The notes under the pieces: model-generated
What the model was told of the DNA's origin: nothing
What the model saw: only the letters and a program-made list of their open reading frames with translations
The model's database searches: none
Shown here: positions 17,471 to 26,184 of the stretch, one piece after another
How the letters are laid out: each line of letters starts with the position of its first letter
Position numbering within the stretch: position 1 is the stretch's first letter
Made by a program: the position numbers and the translations under genes
Assembly (NCBI GenBank): GCA_964459325.1
Contig: CAYWKU010000021.1
Location: 1 to 56,569 of the forward strand
DNA: 56,569 bases
Direction: 5' to 3'
Source: CAYWKU01 sp964459325
GTDB taxonomy: Bacteria; RBG-13-61-14; CAYWKU01

Positions 17471-19708
17471 TTACCGGGGACAAATAGGCCGGGAGCCGTC
17501 CATTTGGGACTTGGAAGTTGTAATTTTGCAAAGCAATCCTTTCGCCTTTTCATTATCCGAATCGGAAGCCAGGACGTGCTTCACAAGTTCAACGGCTTCA
17601 GCCAGCTCCTCGGTATTATGCGACATCTCTCCGGCGGTATGGAGCATCTGGGCCTTCAGCAGGTAGCCTTCCGGCCTGCTGTTATCCACCCTTATTGCCT
17701 TTTCGCATTGCTGCATGGCCTGTTTCAATTGACCCTGTCCCATCAACCGGCGCGCTTTCTGCAAATACTTTTCATAAACGGAACCCGCTCCCCGGGGACA
17801 TATCGGCTTGGAGCCGTCCAAATTGGACTTGGCTTTTGAAATCCTGCACAGCAAATCTCTGGCTTCTTCATTATCGGGCTCCAGAGCCATCGCCCGCTTC
17901 ACCAGGTCCATCGCGTCCGCCAACACTCCCGGGGCGTATGCCGCCGCTCCTTCGGCGCCGATAATTCTCGCTTTGAATAGATAGGCTTCGGCCCGTTCGT
18001 TATTCAGGCTGATGGCAGCTTCGCAATGTTTTAAGGCGCGGTAATACCGGTTTTCGGCCGCCCACATGCGTGCTCTTTCCAGATGTTCGTCATACGTGTG
18101 CTCGTCCGGCTTAACTGAAAAAGCGGGATAATAATCCCCGTAAGTATAAAGGGATACCAGTCGCCCGGTGCGGCCGTATTCCGGTAAAAAGTGGGTGGAA
18201 AGGAGATGCCATTTTTCGGGAAGCTCATCCGGCACCAGCAGCCACCTGAGCTGCTTATAGGGATATGAGAATATTATGGCATTGTTTATTACGAGAATTA
18301 CAGGACGCTCCTTGCCGACTTCCGCTAGCCCGGTCAGGGCGATGTCCTCGGGCAGCCCGGCCCATGTCGCCCCGATGTAATAGGCGAAAAACGGCTTCCG
18401 GTCATAAACGTAAGTCTCCGGCAACACATCGTATTCGTCGGTAAAATCCCGGGCGACTTTCTCCATCCCCGCGCTGAAAAGCGAGGCTTGGTAAGCGGGC
18501 GTATTATATTTCTTTCCGGTGCTTATTACAGACCCGATGGAGACGAATATCAACCCGGCCATAGCCGCTCCCGCCAATGTGTGCTTTGCGACAACTCTCG
18601 CTTTTAAGTTGTGCTTACTTATAAACCCGCTCACCAGAACCGCCGCGCCTTCCACGCCCTGAGCGGCTATCAGGACAAGTATCGGCGTGGTCGGAAGAAG
18701 GTAGCGCTGCCAGTGATGGGGCGCATAAACTCCAAGAAGGCCTATCGCCAGCACGTTGGCCACAAAAAACACAAGAATGAAAACAAGGGACCAATCCTTG
18801 CCGCCGACCGGTTTTTCGTATTTGAAAACCTTTGCCGTCAGAGGAATTACAAGCCCGATTATTATCGAAATTCCTACGGCCTCCGGAAAATGTCTCCACA
18901 TGGCCGAAACGGCCCTCGGAACGCTGAGCGCCGTCGTTTCGATTACGCTCACCGATTCGCCGGTCACCCTGACCTCCCTTTCCGAAAACCGGCTCCCCCA
19001 CCAGGTGCCCCTGGCGGCGAGGCTGTAAACCCAGTACGGCGCAATCGTCGCCACGGCGCAAGCTCCGTAAACGGCGCCCCTGCTCAACCCCTCAATCAAC
19101 CCGCTTCGACCATTGCGCAGGAGAACCATCAGAAATATCCAACCGGCGCCAAGGGGAATCATTGCTACCCCGATTTCCCGGGTGAGGGTGGCCAGCCCCA
19201 TCAGCGCCCCCGCGAGCACGCAATACAAAATCCGGGGGTTTCGGGAAGATTCCCAGATAGCCCACGCGGAAGCAACAAACATTAAAGTAAAAAGGCTTTC
19301 GGTGAGTATATCGGCGGAGATGGTAACAATCGCGGAGGCGGTCACTCCCGCCGCTATCACCCCTGACCAATCTCCAAACGCCCTCCTGCCCCAGAGAAAA
19401 ACGACAATTATCAGCAGCGCGGCGGCCACCTTGTTCACCCACACCGCCGCCGCTTCCAGGTCGGAAATGAAAAAAGAGGCGAATTTTACGGCAATCGGAT
19501 AAAAGGGCGCAGTCAGATACTTATCAATCTTCGCCCTGTGGTCAACGTACAACTTGCCTTCCGAGATATTCTGTGCAACCCGCAGGTAATAGCAGGAATC
19601 GGGCGAGAATTTTCCAGCCTCCTGAATCCACGAAATCAGAAGCCAGCAGCTTACTATAGCCGCGATTAAAAAGACGGATAAAATTATCGTTTTATGTCTA
19701 TGCGACAT
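17471..19708 (-). CDS. GT-C-like multi-spanning glycosyltransferase candidate with two C-terminal TPR modules
   Basis: 745 residues. The first 430 or so hold about ten membrane segments with an early periplasmic loop carrying SPDSCYYLRVAQNISEG, LTAPFYPIAV and later LTESLFT, LTREIG. This layout is that of lipid-linked sugar transferases of the GT-C/PMT superfamily. About residues 435-540 form a soluble region. Two copies of a roughly 105-residue TPR-like module follow, each ending DGSKPICPR or DGSRPICPR. The start chosen is ATG 19708, which matches the paralogue; a TTG at 19723 overlaps the sulfatase stop. It is transcribed with the sulfatase-family gene, suggesting joint modification of a cell-surface polymer. 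Confidence 0.65.
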   Translation of the reverse strand: MSHRHKTIILSVFLIAAIVSCWLLISWIQEAGKFSPDSCYYLRVAQNISEGKLYVDHRAKIDKYLTAPFYPIAVKFASFFISDLEAAAVWVNKVAAALLIIVVFLWGRRAFGDWSGVIAAGVTASAIVTISADILTESLFTLMFVASAWAIWESSRNPRILYCVLAGALMGLATLTREIGVAMIPLGAGWIFLMVLLRNGRSGLIEGLSRGAVYGACAVATIAPYWVYSLAARGTWWGSRFSEREVRVTGESVSVIETTALSVPRAVSAMWRHFPEAVGISIIIGLVIPLTAKVFKYEKPVGGKDWSLVFILVFFVANVLAIGLLGVYAPHHWQRYLLPTTPILVLIAAQGVEGAAVLVSGFISKHNLKARVVAKHTLAGAAMAGLIFVSIGSVISTGKKYNTPAYQASLFSAGMEKVARDFTDEYDVLPETYVYDRKPFFAYYIGATWAGLPEDIALTGLAEVGKERPVILVINNAIIFSYPYKQLRWLLVPDELPEKWHLLSTHFLPEYGRTGRLVSLYTYGDYYPAFSVKPDEHTYDEHLERARMWAAENRYYRALKHCEAAISLNNERAEAYLFKARIIGAEGAAAYAPGVLADAMDLVKRAMALEPDNEEARDLLCRISKAKSNLDGSKPICPRGAGSVYEKYLQKARRLMGQGQLKQAMQQCEKAIRVDNSRPEGYLLKAQMLHTAGEMSHNTEELAEAVELVKHVLASDSDNEKAKGLLCKITTSKSQMDGSRPICPR

Positions 19709-19719
19709 GATACTGACAA

Positions 19720-21273
19720 TCAATCTCCCATATATCCCAGAGCTTCAAGTCTATCCCGCTCCACCTGGTCCATTGGCATAGAGGACGGAGCGCTTTTTCT
19801 TAATTTGCTGCTTTTTTTCCGGAACCGTGTGAGCATCATGTTTATATGAGAAGCCACCTTCAGATGTTCCCGATACACATTTTTCTGTTCAGTTCGGTCT
19901 TTGTCCATATTGAAAAGAAGCACTTTTTCCCCGTAGGGCACCCCATACCGCATGAACTTCCATTTGCCTGAATACATTGCCATACCGTTATAGGTCTGCT
20001 TATGAAGAGCATGCTCGGAATAAACCTCCCTGTCCTTCTTTTCCACTCCGCGCATTATCGGCATCAAACTCTTACCCGTCATTCTTACCGGAGACTGGAG
20101 TGACAAGATATTCATAATTGTCGGAGCTATGTCAGCCAACCTCACCCTTTGCGAAAAACGGCGGGGTTGTTTGAACAACTTCGGAGAATACATTATCAGG
20201 GGTACTTGTAATAATTCATTATAGTAAGTCTGGCCGTGCCCCCGGAAGTTGTGCCTGTAAAAGGCTTCCCCGTGGTCCGAAGTTATGACCCACAAGTTCG
20301 GTCTTCCGGCGGTTTTATCTCCATAGATGTCGTACAGATTCTTTATGAAATCGTCCGTGTAGTTCACTTCGGCGTCGTAATAATCAACCAAAAGCTTCTT
20401 GTTTTCGGGAACGGTATTAACCGGCTCGAAAACCCCTTTGTTAAAGAGAGGTTCTACTGTTTGCCATGGACTTTTATTTTCATAAGAATCCTTATTCCTG
20501 AGGAATTTCTCAACGTATTGACGGGGTGGCTTATACTTTTCGTGAGGATAAATTATGTGCAACCACAAAAAGAACGGGCTGCCTTCATCCTGCCCCACTT
20601 TTTCTTCGGCCATATCGAGTAACGCCTTCGACTTGACCCCGAGGTAACCGGTCAGGCCCAGTTCATTTTTAACACCACTGCCCCTTAAGTTTTTTTCCTC
20701 CAGGCGGTATGTGTCCACAAAAACATCAAAACCCTTGTCATAACCCCACTTTGAGCCGTTTATCGGGTTATCCGCAAATCCTATGGTCCGGTATCCCCTG
20801 TCTTTCAACACCATCGGCAGGGTTACGGCCTTGTCCGGCAGAAGAAACATCGTATACCTGATCCTGTTCTCAACCGCCGGAAAATAATTTGATGCATAAT
20901 TCCCCGTGAGGATGGTGGTAACCGCTGGCTTCGTCCAGGGTGAGGAAGCTATGACATTGTCGAAAAATATTCCCTTCGAAGCCATCCAATCCATATGAGG
21001 AGTAGTTTTTCTTTCATAGCCGTAAAACGAACAGTGCTCAATGCTGAGGGTATCAATCATTACGAAAATTATATTGGGCATGGACTTTCCGGCTTGAGTC
21101 CCTTTTTTGAATATACCTGCGTCACCGTTAAACAGGAACAGAAAAAACAATCCTAGTGCCGCGATAATTGCCCCGCCCGCCGCCAGCGAGGCAATTACCA
21201 CCTTTCGCCGTTTGTTTGACTCAGTTTTTTTGCCGGTTTTTTTGCCGGATTTCTTCCTTGATTTTTTGGACAT
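19720..21273 (-). CDS. Membrane-anchored sulfatase/alkaline-phosphatase superfamily enzyme
   Basis: 517 residues: a Lys-rich cytoplasmic tail (1-24), one membrane helix (about 25-49) and a periplasmic sulfatase-fold domain. Metal-site parts are VMIDTLSIEHC (Asp74), TSDHGEAF and RGHGQTYYNE. The usual Cys/Ser-x-Pro-x-Arg is replaced by SPWTKPAVTTILTG, placing Thr114 at the nucleophile site without the Arg. A Thr nucleophile is found in phosphoethanolamine and phosphoglycerol transferases, so a transferase or a non-formylglycine hydrolase is as likely as a sulfatase. SD GGAAGGG precedes the ATG. It is the first gene of the operon with the GT-C-like proteins. Confidence 0.75.
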   Translation of the reverse strand: MSKKSRKKSGKKTGKKTESNKRRKVVIASLAAGGAIIAALGLFFLFLFNGDAGIFKKGTQAGKSMPNIIFVMIDTLSIEHCSFYGYERKTTPHMDWMASKGIFFDNVIASSPWTKPAVTTILTGNYASNYFPAVENRIRYTMFLLPDKAVTLPMVLKDRGYRTIGFADNPINGSKWGYDKGFDVFVDTYRLEEKNLRGSGVKNELGLTGYLGVKSKALLDMAEEKVGQDEGSPFFLWLHIIYPHEKYKPPRQYVEKFLRNKDSYENKSPWQTVEPLFNKGVFEPVNTVPENKKLLVDYYDAEVNYTDDFIKNLYDIYGDKTAGRPNLWVITSDHGEAFYRHNFRGHGQTYYNELLQVPLIMYSPKLFKQPRRFSQRVRLADIAPTIMNILSLQSPVRMTGKSLMPIMRGVEKKDREVYSEHALHKQTYNGMAMYSGKWKFMRYGVPYGEKVLLFNMDKDRTEQKNVYREHLKVASHINMMLTRFRKKSSKLRKSAPSSMPMDQVERDRLEALGYMGD

Positions 21274-21322
21274 AAATTCCCTTCCTTCGCAGCCAATTCA
21301 AAAGACGGATTGAAATGATTGT

Positions 21323-21343
21323 AAACAATTATCCGAATTGTTT
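21323..21343. promoter_or_regulatory. AT-rich palindrome between sulfatase and ftsY
   Basis: AAACAATT (21323-21330) and AATTGTTT (21336-21343) form a perfect 8-bp inverted repeat around ATCCG. It lies 50 bp before the sulfatase start and 137 bp before ftsY. It could be an operator for the divergent sulfatase operon. Confidence 0.35.
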
Positions 21344-21479
21344 CAATTTTCACCATATCCGTTTAACCCGGTCATCTCCGGAGGGATAATTGAGCCCCAA
21401 AACAAGGATGGATGGCAAGCTTTTCAATTACGTCCCGGCGTTATATCCTTACCCCTTAAACTACCTGGATAAATAAAAA

Positions 21480-22823
21480 ATGGAAGCAATACTTTCTCAC
21501 CCTTATTTACTGGAAACATTCGACGCCCTGGTGCTCGGGCCGCCTTACTGGCCGGAAATCGGCACAGGGTTAGCTGCCGTCCTGCTGGCCCTGTGGCTCG
21601 CTTACAGGCTGGGCAAAAGGGCCGCTCGCGCCGAACCTGAAGAACACCCCCCTCCGTCCCCCGAGAAGGTCAGGGAAGAAGAGCCGCTTTACGAAGAGGC
21701 CAAAGACATCCTCGAATCCGAACCCGCCGCCACCGAACCCGCACCGCCGGTGGTGGAAGAAGTCCCGCCCGAAGCACGGGAGGCCGAAACCGCTCCCGAG
21801 CCGGTTGCCGGAGAGCCTGCGGCCCCGGTCGAAGAGAAACCGCCGGAAGCGGAGCCCGCCGTGGAGGCGGAACTCGACCTCGAAGCTGCGCCGGTCGAGG
21901 AAGCTCCACCACCCGAAGACTTCTTCACCCGCCTGAAGAAAGGGCTGTCCCGCACCCGGAACGCTTTCGTGGACCGGGTGGACAGTCTCTTGGGCGGCAA
22001 AAAGCTGGATGCCGACGTCTATGAGGAACTCGAAGAAACCCTGGTCACCTCCGACCTGGGAGTAAAAACCGCTTACAAGCTATTGGAAAAGATACAGAAA
22101 GAGTCCGACAGGGGACGATTGAAAAACTCCAAGGCGGTCAGGGAACTCATCCGGGAAGAGGTAAAAACCGTTCTAGAGAGCGTTGAAGAGCCGCTGAACG
22201 TGGAATCGGCCAGGCCTTTTGTCATCATGGTACTCGGCGTCAACGGCGTTGGAAAAACCACCACCATCGGCAAGCTGGCATGGAGATACCGCAAGGAAGG
22301 CAAGAAGGTGCTTATCGCCGCCGCCGATACTTTCAGGGCAGCCGCCATCGACCAACTGGCCGAATGGGCCAGGAGAGCGGGCGCGGGCATCATCAAGCAC
22401 GCTCCCGACTCGGACCCCGGCGCGGTGGCTTTCGACGCCATGAAGGCCGCGGTCGCCCGCGAGGTGGACGTGGTGATAGTGGATACCGCCGGAAGGCTCC
22501 ACACGCGGGCGCCGCTGATGGAGGAGTTGAAAAAGGTGCAAAGGGTCATAGCCCGGGAGCTGGAAGGCGCTCCCCACGAAGTGCTGCTGGTGCTCGACGC
22601 CACCACCGGCCAGAACGCCATCAGCCAGGCGCAGACGTTCAACGAAGCGCTGGGGGTAACCGGCATCGTCATGACCAAGCTCGACGGCACCGCAAAAGGC
22701 GGCGTCATCGTGGGAATAAGCGACCAGTTCCGCATACCTATCCGCATGATAGGCATCGGCGAAAGGCTGGACGCTTTGATGGATTTTCAGGCGGAACCGT
22801 TCGTGGACGCGCTTTTCAAATGA
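21480..22823 (+). CDS. ftsY: Signal recognition particle receptor FtsY
   Basis: It is the SRP receptor GTPase that docks ribosome-nascent-chain complexes at the inner membrane. Of 447 residues, the first 40 include a hydrophobic stretch (GTGLAAVLLALWLAYRLG). Residues about 45-150 are an acidic, Pro/Glu-rich A domain. From about 150 comes the NG domain: GVNGVGKTTTIGKLA near 253, DTFRAAA, DTAGRLHT near 333, TKLDGTAKGG near 399. The hydrophobic N-terminus is not universal in FtsY and may anchor it directly. The upstream bases (GGATAAATAAAAA) contain no Shine-Dalgarno. Confidence 0.95.
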   Translation: MEAILSHPYLLETFDALVLGPPYWPEIGTGLAAVLLALWLAYRLGKRAARAEPEEHPPPSPEKVREEEPLYEEAKDILESEPAATEPAPPVVEEVPPEAREAETAPEPVAGEPAAPVEEKPPEAEPAVEAELDLEAAPVEEAPPPEDFFTRLKKGLSRTRNAFVDRVDSLLGGKKLDADVYEELEETLVTSDLGVKTAYKLLEKIQKESDRGRLKNSKAVRELIREEVKTVLESVEEPLNVESARPFVIMVLGVNGVGKTTTIGKLAWRYRKEGKKVLIAAADTFRAAAIDQLAEWARRAGAGIIKHAPDSDPGAVAFDAMKAAVAREVDVVIVDTAGRLHTRAPLMEELKKVQRVIARELEGAPHEVLLVLDATTGQNAISQAQTFNEALGVTGIVMTKLDGTAKGGVIVGISDQFRIPIRMIGIGERLDALMDFQAEPFVDALFK

Positions 22824-22829
22824 GGCCGG

Positions 22830-24029
22830 TCATGTGCGGTAGTGGGAATTAATCCGCACGTACTCGGGGCTTATGTCGCAGGTCAGAAAACTTGCCTCGC
22901 ATTTGCCCATTCCCAAATTCACTTCAATATCGACGGTATCTTTTTTCATGGCGGCGGCTGCCTTCTTTTCGCTGAAACTTCCGGACTGCACGCCTTTTTC
23001 CACGCAGGTTACGGCGCCGACCTTTATGGTCAACCGGCTCCGGTTCATTTTCGCCCCCGAACGACCGGCGGCGGCGGCAATCCTGCCCCAGTTGGGGTCG
23101 GCCCCGTGAATCGCGGTTTTTACCAGCGGGGAGTCGGCAATAGTTCTCGCCGCCCTGACCGCGTCGGCATCGGAAGCGGCGCCCTTTACGGTAACCCTCG
23201 CGGCCCGCGTGGCGCCTTCCCCGTCCCGGACTATCATGCCGGCAAGCTCGGAGCAGACCTCTTCCAGAGCTTGTGAAAAACTCCGGGAACCGGCGCCCGA
23301 CACCCCCAGCGGCTCGTTCCCTAGCGCTCCCCCCGCCATGGCGATTACCGAATCGTTGGTGGAAGTGTCGCCGTCTATGGTTATCCGGTTGAAGGCGCCT
23401 TTAACGCTATCTTTCAAAGCCCGCCGCAACAGTTGCGGCTCCACGGCGGTGTCCGTAAGTATAAAAGCCAGCATGGTGGCCATGTCAGGCGCTATCATTC
23501 CGGCCCCCTTGGCGATTCCCAGAACGGTTCCCCTGCGGGAGCCGATTTTGAAAGTCCTTTTCGTTATCTTCGGGCGGGTGTCGGTGGTCAGTATAGCTTC
23601 CGCCGCATCCTGAATATTGTCCGGAGAGAGTCCGTCCACAAGCTCGGGAATTTTCCCGAGCATCTTCTTCACCGGAAGCTCCACCCCTATAACCCCGGTG
23701 CTTGCCGGAAGCACCCGGGATTGTGGTAACCCGAGTTTTTCCGCGACCGCCCGGCAGGTATCGGTGGCCGCGTTCATACCGGCATCCCCGGTCATGGCGT
23801 TGGCTATCCCGGCGTTGACCAGTATTGCCCCGGCCTTTGACCCCCGCAGCCTTTTACGGCATAACTGCACCGGCGCGGCCTGCACCTTGTTAGTTGTGAA
23901 AACTCCGGCTGCGACAGCCGGATTTTCGCTGTAAATCAGGGCCATATCGTTCCGGCCATCGCCGGGGGCTCTCAATCCGGCCTTTACCGATGCGGCCCTG
24001 AAACCGGCCACTTTAAATTTTTTCGCCAA
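22830..24029 (-). CDS. argJ: Bifunctional glutamate N-acetyltransferase/amino-acid acetyltransferase
   Basis: It makes N-acetylglutamate and recycles acetyl groups from N-acetylornithine in arginine synthesis. The 399-residue precursor cleaves itself before the Thr of APDMATMLAFILTD. Other family marks are FNRITIDGDTSTNDS, VNAGIANAMTG, GGDANWGR-like GADPNWGRI and the C-terminal YVRINSHYRT. It is convergent with ftsY (6 bp apart) and is the last gene after the moeB-like and thiS-like genes. Confidence 0.95.
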   Translation of the reverse strand: MAKKFKVAGFRAASVKAGLRAPGDGRNDMALIYSENPAVAAGVFTTNKVQAAPVQLCRKRLRGSKAGAILVNAGIANAMTGDAGMNAATDTCRAVAEKLGLPQSRVLPASTGVIGVELPVKKMLGKIPELVDGLSPDNIQDAAEAILTTDTRPKITKRTFKIGSRRGTVLGIAKGAGMIAPDMATMLAFILTDTAVEPQLLRRALKDSVKGAFNRITIDGDTSTNDSVIAMAGGALGNEPLGVSGAGSRSFSQALEEVCSELAGMIVRDGEGATRAARVTVKGAASDADAVRAARTIADSPLVKTAIHGADPNWGRIAAAAGRSGAKMNRSRLTIKVGAVTCVEKGVQSGSFSEKKAAAAMKKDTVDIEVNLGMGKCEASFLTCDISPEYVRINSHYRT

Positions 24030-24032
24030 CTC

Positions 24033-24308
24033 TCAACCTCCGGATATGGCGAACAGCACACTGACCTCGTCGCCTTCTTTCAAGGGCGCGGAAAGTTCGC
24101 CCAGGGTATTGAAATCCTCTCCGTTAACGAACAGGTGAACATGTTGCTGAACTTGCCCGTTTTCGTCAAAAACCATTTCCCCGAAGCCGGGATACTGAGT
24201 CTTAAGATTATCCAGCAAATCCTTCAGGCAGCCGCCTTCTCCGGCCACCTGCCCTTTGCCACCCGTAACTTCACGAAACGGCGTTGCCAGCTTCACGGTG
24301 ACGCTCAT
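24033..24308 (-). CDS. MoaD/ThiS-family sulfur carrier
   Basis: A 91-residue beta-grasp protein ending in the Gly-Gly needed for adenylation and thiocarboxylation (FAISGG). The run HVHLFVNGEDFNTLGE is typical of MoaD-like members. The start is ATG 24308 with GAGGGGG upstream; the longer open frame overlaps the neighbouring gene and is not supported. The E1-like partner lies 17 bp upstream. It could serve molybdopterin, thiamine or cysteine synthesis; no other gene of those pathways is near. Confidence 0.85.
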   Translation of the reverse strand: MSVTVKLATPFREVTGGKGQVAGEGGCLKDLLDNLKTQYPGFGEMVFDENGQVQQHVHLFVNGEDFNTLGELSAPLKEGDEVSVLFAISGG

Positions 24309-24325
24309 GGTGTTCCCCCTCGATT

Positions 24326-25081
24326 TTACTTTTTCGATTCGGAGCAAACCGGACACGTTTCACTGCGGGAAACATTCATCCGGCTGAACTGCATACTGAA
24401 AGCATCGAAAGTAATCATTCTGCAGATAAGGCCTTCACCCTCTCCAATCAGGTACTTCATCGCCTCGGTGGCCTGGATGATTCCCGCCATCCCGGCAACG
24501 ACGCCCAGGATGCCCGCGCCGGAGCTGTCGGGCGCATCCGCCGGGTGCGGAGCCGAAGGGAACACGCATCGCAGGCAAGGGCCCTTCCCCGGCAGGACGA
24601 GGAAAACCTGCCCTCCCCAGGCCATTACCCCGGCATGAACAAGCGGCGCCCCTATGGATACCGAAGTGTCGTTGAGCAGGTACTTGTTGTCGAACCCGTC
24701 GGTGCAATCCAGCACTATGTCGAACTTCCGGAAGAGTTCCCCGGCGTCCCGGGCTTCAATTTTTTGCTGCAATCCATTTATATTGCAGTCGGGGTTCAAG
24801 GCCCGGAGTTTCTCCACCGCGCTTATAGTCTTGGGCCTTCCAATGTCATTTGTGGAGTGCAATATCTGGCGGTTGAGGTTGGAGAGCTCGACCGTATCGT
24901 GGTCGACAACGGTGACGTTCCCGATTCCGGCAGCAACCAAGTAATACAGCGCTCCGCTTCCGAGGCCACCGCATCCGACCACCATCACATTGGCCCCCGA
25001 GAGCATTTCCTGTCCTTCGCGGCCCCACGAAGAAAGCACCAGTTGTCTCGCGTAACGGGCATTGCCCTCATTCGTCCACAT
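24326..25081 (-). CDS. ThiF/MoeB/HesA-family adenylyltransferase
   Basis: An E1-like enzyme of 251 residues that adenylates the C-terminal Gly of a beta-grasp carrier. It has RYARQLVLSSWG, the nucleotide loop VVGCGGLGSG near 34, DHDTVELSNLNRQ with the ATP-site Arg, and DCTDGFDNKYLLND. Two zinc Cys pairs are CLRC and CPVC. It is upstream of the sulfur carrier gene on the same strand, so they form a matched pair. It lacks a rhodanese domain, as bacterial MoeB/ThiF usually do. Confidence 0.9.
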   Translation of the reverse strand: MWTNEGNARYARQLVLSSWGREGQEMLSGANVMVVGCGGLGSGALYYLVAAGIGNVTVVDHDTVELSNLNRQILHSTNDIGRPKTISAVEKLRALNPDCNINGLQQKIEARDAGELFRKFDIVLDCTDGFDNKYLLNDTSVSIGAPLVHAGVMAWGGQVFLVLPGKGPCLRCVFPSAPHPADAPDSSGAGILGVVAGMAGIIQATEAMKYLIGEGEGLICRMITFDAFSMQFSRMNVSRSETCPVCSESKK

Positions 25082-25129
25082 TTGATTAAAGGTTATAGAT
25101 TTTTACGGGATTGGCAAAGAAAGAAATGA

Positions 25130-25152
25130 GGGAAGGTCGCCGGTACCTTCCC
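25130..25152 (-). terminator. Terminator after the Lys/Ala-rich gene
   Basis: GGGAAGGT (25130-25137) pairs with ACCTTCCC (25145-25152) around a 7-base loop. The minus-strand continuation is T-rich (TCATTTCTTTCTTT). It separates the Lys/Ala-rich gene from the moeB-like gene downstream. Confidence 0.65.
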
Positions 25153-25195
25153 CCATTTTGTTTGCCGGGATACTGTTCCGTCGGGGACGGCGTTC

Positions 25196-26030
25196 TTATT
25201 TCTTTCTCGAAGTGGTCCTTCTGGCCACGGTCTTCTTAGCCGGGCTCTTTCTGGCACTGCTTCTTTTCGCGGCTGTTTTCCTTGCGGTGCTCTTCTTAGC
25301 CGTGGATTTTCCGGCAGTGCTTTTCTTCGCGGTTGACTTTTTGGCCGTTGATTTGCGGGCCGTGGTCTTTTTGGCCGGGCTCTTCTTAGCCGTAGACTTT
25401 TTGGCCGTTGATTTGCGAGCCGTGGTCTTCTTGGCCGTGGTCTTCTTGGCCGTGGTCTTTTTGGCCGGGCTTTTCTTGGCCGTGGTCTTTTTGGCCGGGC
25501 TTTTCTTGGCTGTAGACTTCTTGGCCGTTGATTTGCGGGCCGTGGTCTTTTTGGCCGGGCTCTTCTTGGCTGTGCTTTTCGTAGCTGTTGTCTTCTTAGC
25601 CGGGCTCTTCTTGGCTGTTGTCTTCTTAGCCGGGCTCTTCTTGGCTGTGCTTTTCGTAGCTGTTGTCTTCTTAGCCGGGCTCTNNNNNNNNNNNNNNNNN
25701 NNNNNNNNNNNNNNNNNNNNNNNNNNNNNNNNNNNNNNNNNNNNNNNNNNNNNNNNNNNNNNNNNNNNNNNNNNNNNNNNNNNTCTTAGCCGGGCTCTTC
25801 TTGGCTGTTGTCTTCTTAGCCGGGCTCTTCTTGGCTGTTGTCTTCTTAGCCGGGCTCTTCTTGGCCGTGGATTTCTTAGCCGTGCTCTTCTTTGCAGGGC
25901 TTTTCCTGGCCGTTGTCTTTTTGGCCGTCGCCTTCTTCGCTGCAGTTTTCCTTGCGGTAGTCTTCTTTACACCGGTTTTCTTTTTCGCTGGTGACTTTTT
26001 TGAAGACTTTGCTGCTTTCTTTACCGCCAT
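25196..26030 (-). CDS. Histone H1/AlgP-like Lys-Ala-Pro repeat protein (contains assembly gap)
   Basis: The start ATG at 26030 has AGGAGG seven bases upstream. The product begins MAVKKAAKSSKKSPAKKK and continues with dozens of short units such as KKTTAKKSPA and KKSTA, ending VARRTTSRKK at stop 25196-25198. Such basic repeats resemble the C-terminal tail of histone H1, Hc2 of Chlamydia and AlgP of Pseudomonas, and should bind DNA or other polyanions. The 100 N at 25684-25783 are a placeholder: 835 bases are not divisible by three, so the true gap length differs. No folded domain is visible. The antisense hydrophobic frame is an artefact of the codon bias. Confidence 0.8.
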
Positions 26031-26060
26031 ACTGCATCCTCCTTTCTGGTTTTGCGGGAC

Positions 26061-26105
26061 AAGGAGACATTTTCTAATTCAACCGGCGAGTTTTAATGTC
26101 TCCTT
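26061..26105 (-). promoter_or_regulatory. 5'-UTR hairpin of the Lys/Ala-rich gene
   Basis: AAGGAGACATT (26061-26071) and AATGTCTCCTT (26095-26105) are perfect 11-bp inverted repeats around a 23-base loop, within the predicted leader. No U-tract follows, so it is not a plain terminator. It may stabilise the mRNA or bind a regulator. Confidence 0.5.
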
Positions 26106-26134
26106 TTCTTAAAACCGTCCCCATTTAGTGTGCA

Positions 26135-26162
26135 ATTATACATACCATATCTTGTATGTCAA
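26135..26162 (-). promoter_or_regulatory. Consensus sigma70 promoter of the Lys/Ala-rich gene
   Basis: On the minus strand TTGACA (26162-26157), a 16-base spacer and TATAAT (26140-26135) match both consensus boxes. Transcription would begin near 26128, giving a leader of about 98 bases. Confidence 0.75.
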
Positions 26163-26184
26163 TACCTAAATCCACCATATCTTG
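26144..26184. promoter_or_regulatory. Direct repeat ACCATATCTTG within and upstream of the promoter
   Basis: ACCATATCTTG occurs at 26144-26154, inside the -35/-10 spacer, and again at 26174-26184, exactly 30 bp (about three helical turns) away. This is the geometry of a two-site operator. The rest of 26185-26499 is AT-rich and holds no convincing gene. Confidence 0.5.

Noticed and set aside
25196..25683. DNA repeats in the Lys/Ala-rich gene as a CRISPR array
   Set aside because: Units are tandem, codon-based and have no unique spacers.
25158..25994. Long hydrophobic plus-strand ORF (LFLAVVFLAG repeats)
   Set aside because: It is the antisense of the Lys/Ala-rich gene; AAG codons read as CTT in reverse give Leu/Phe. 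No start signal.
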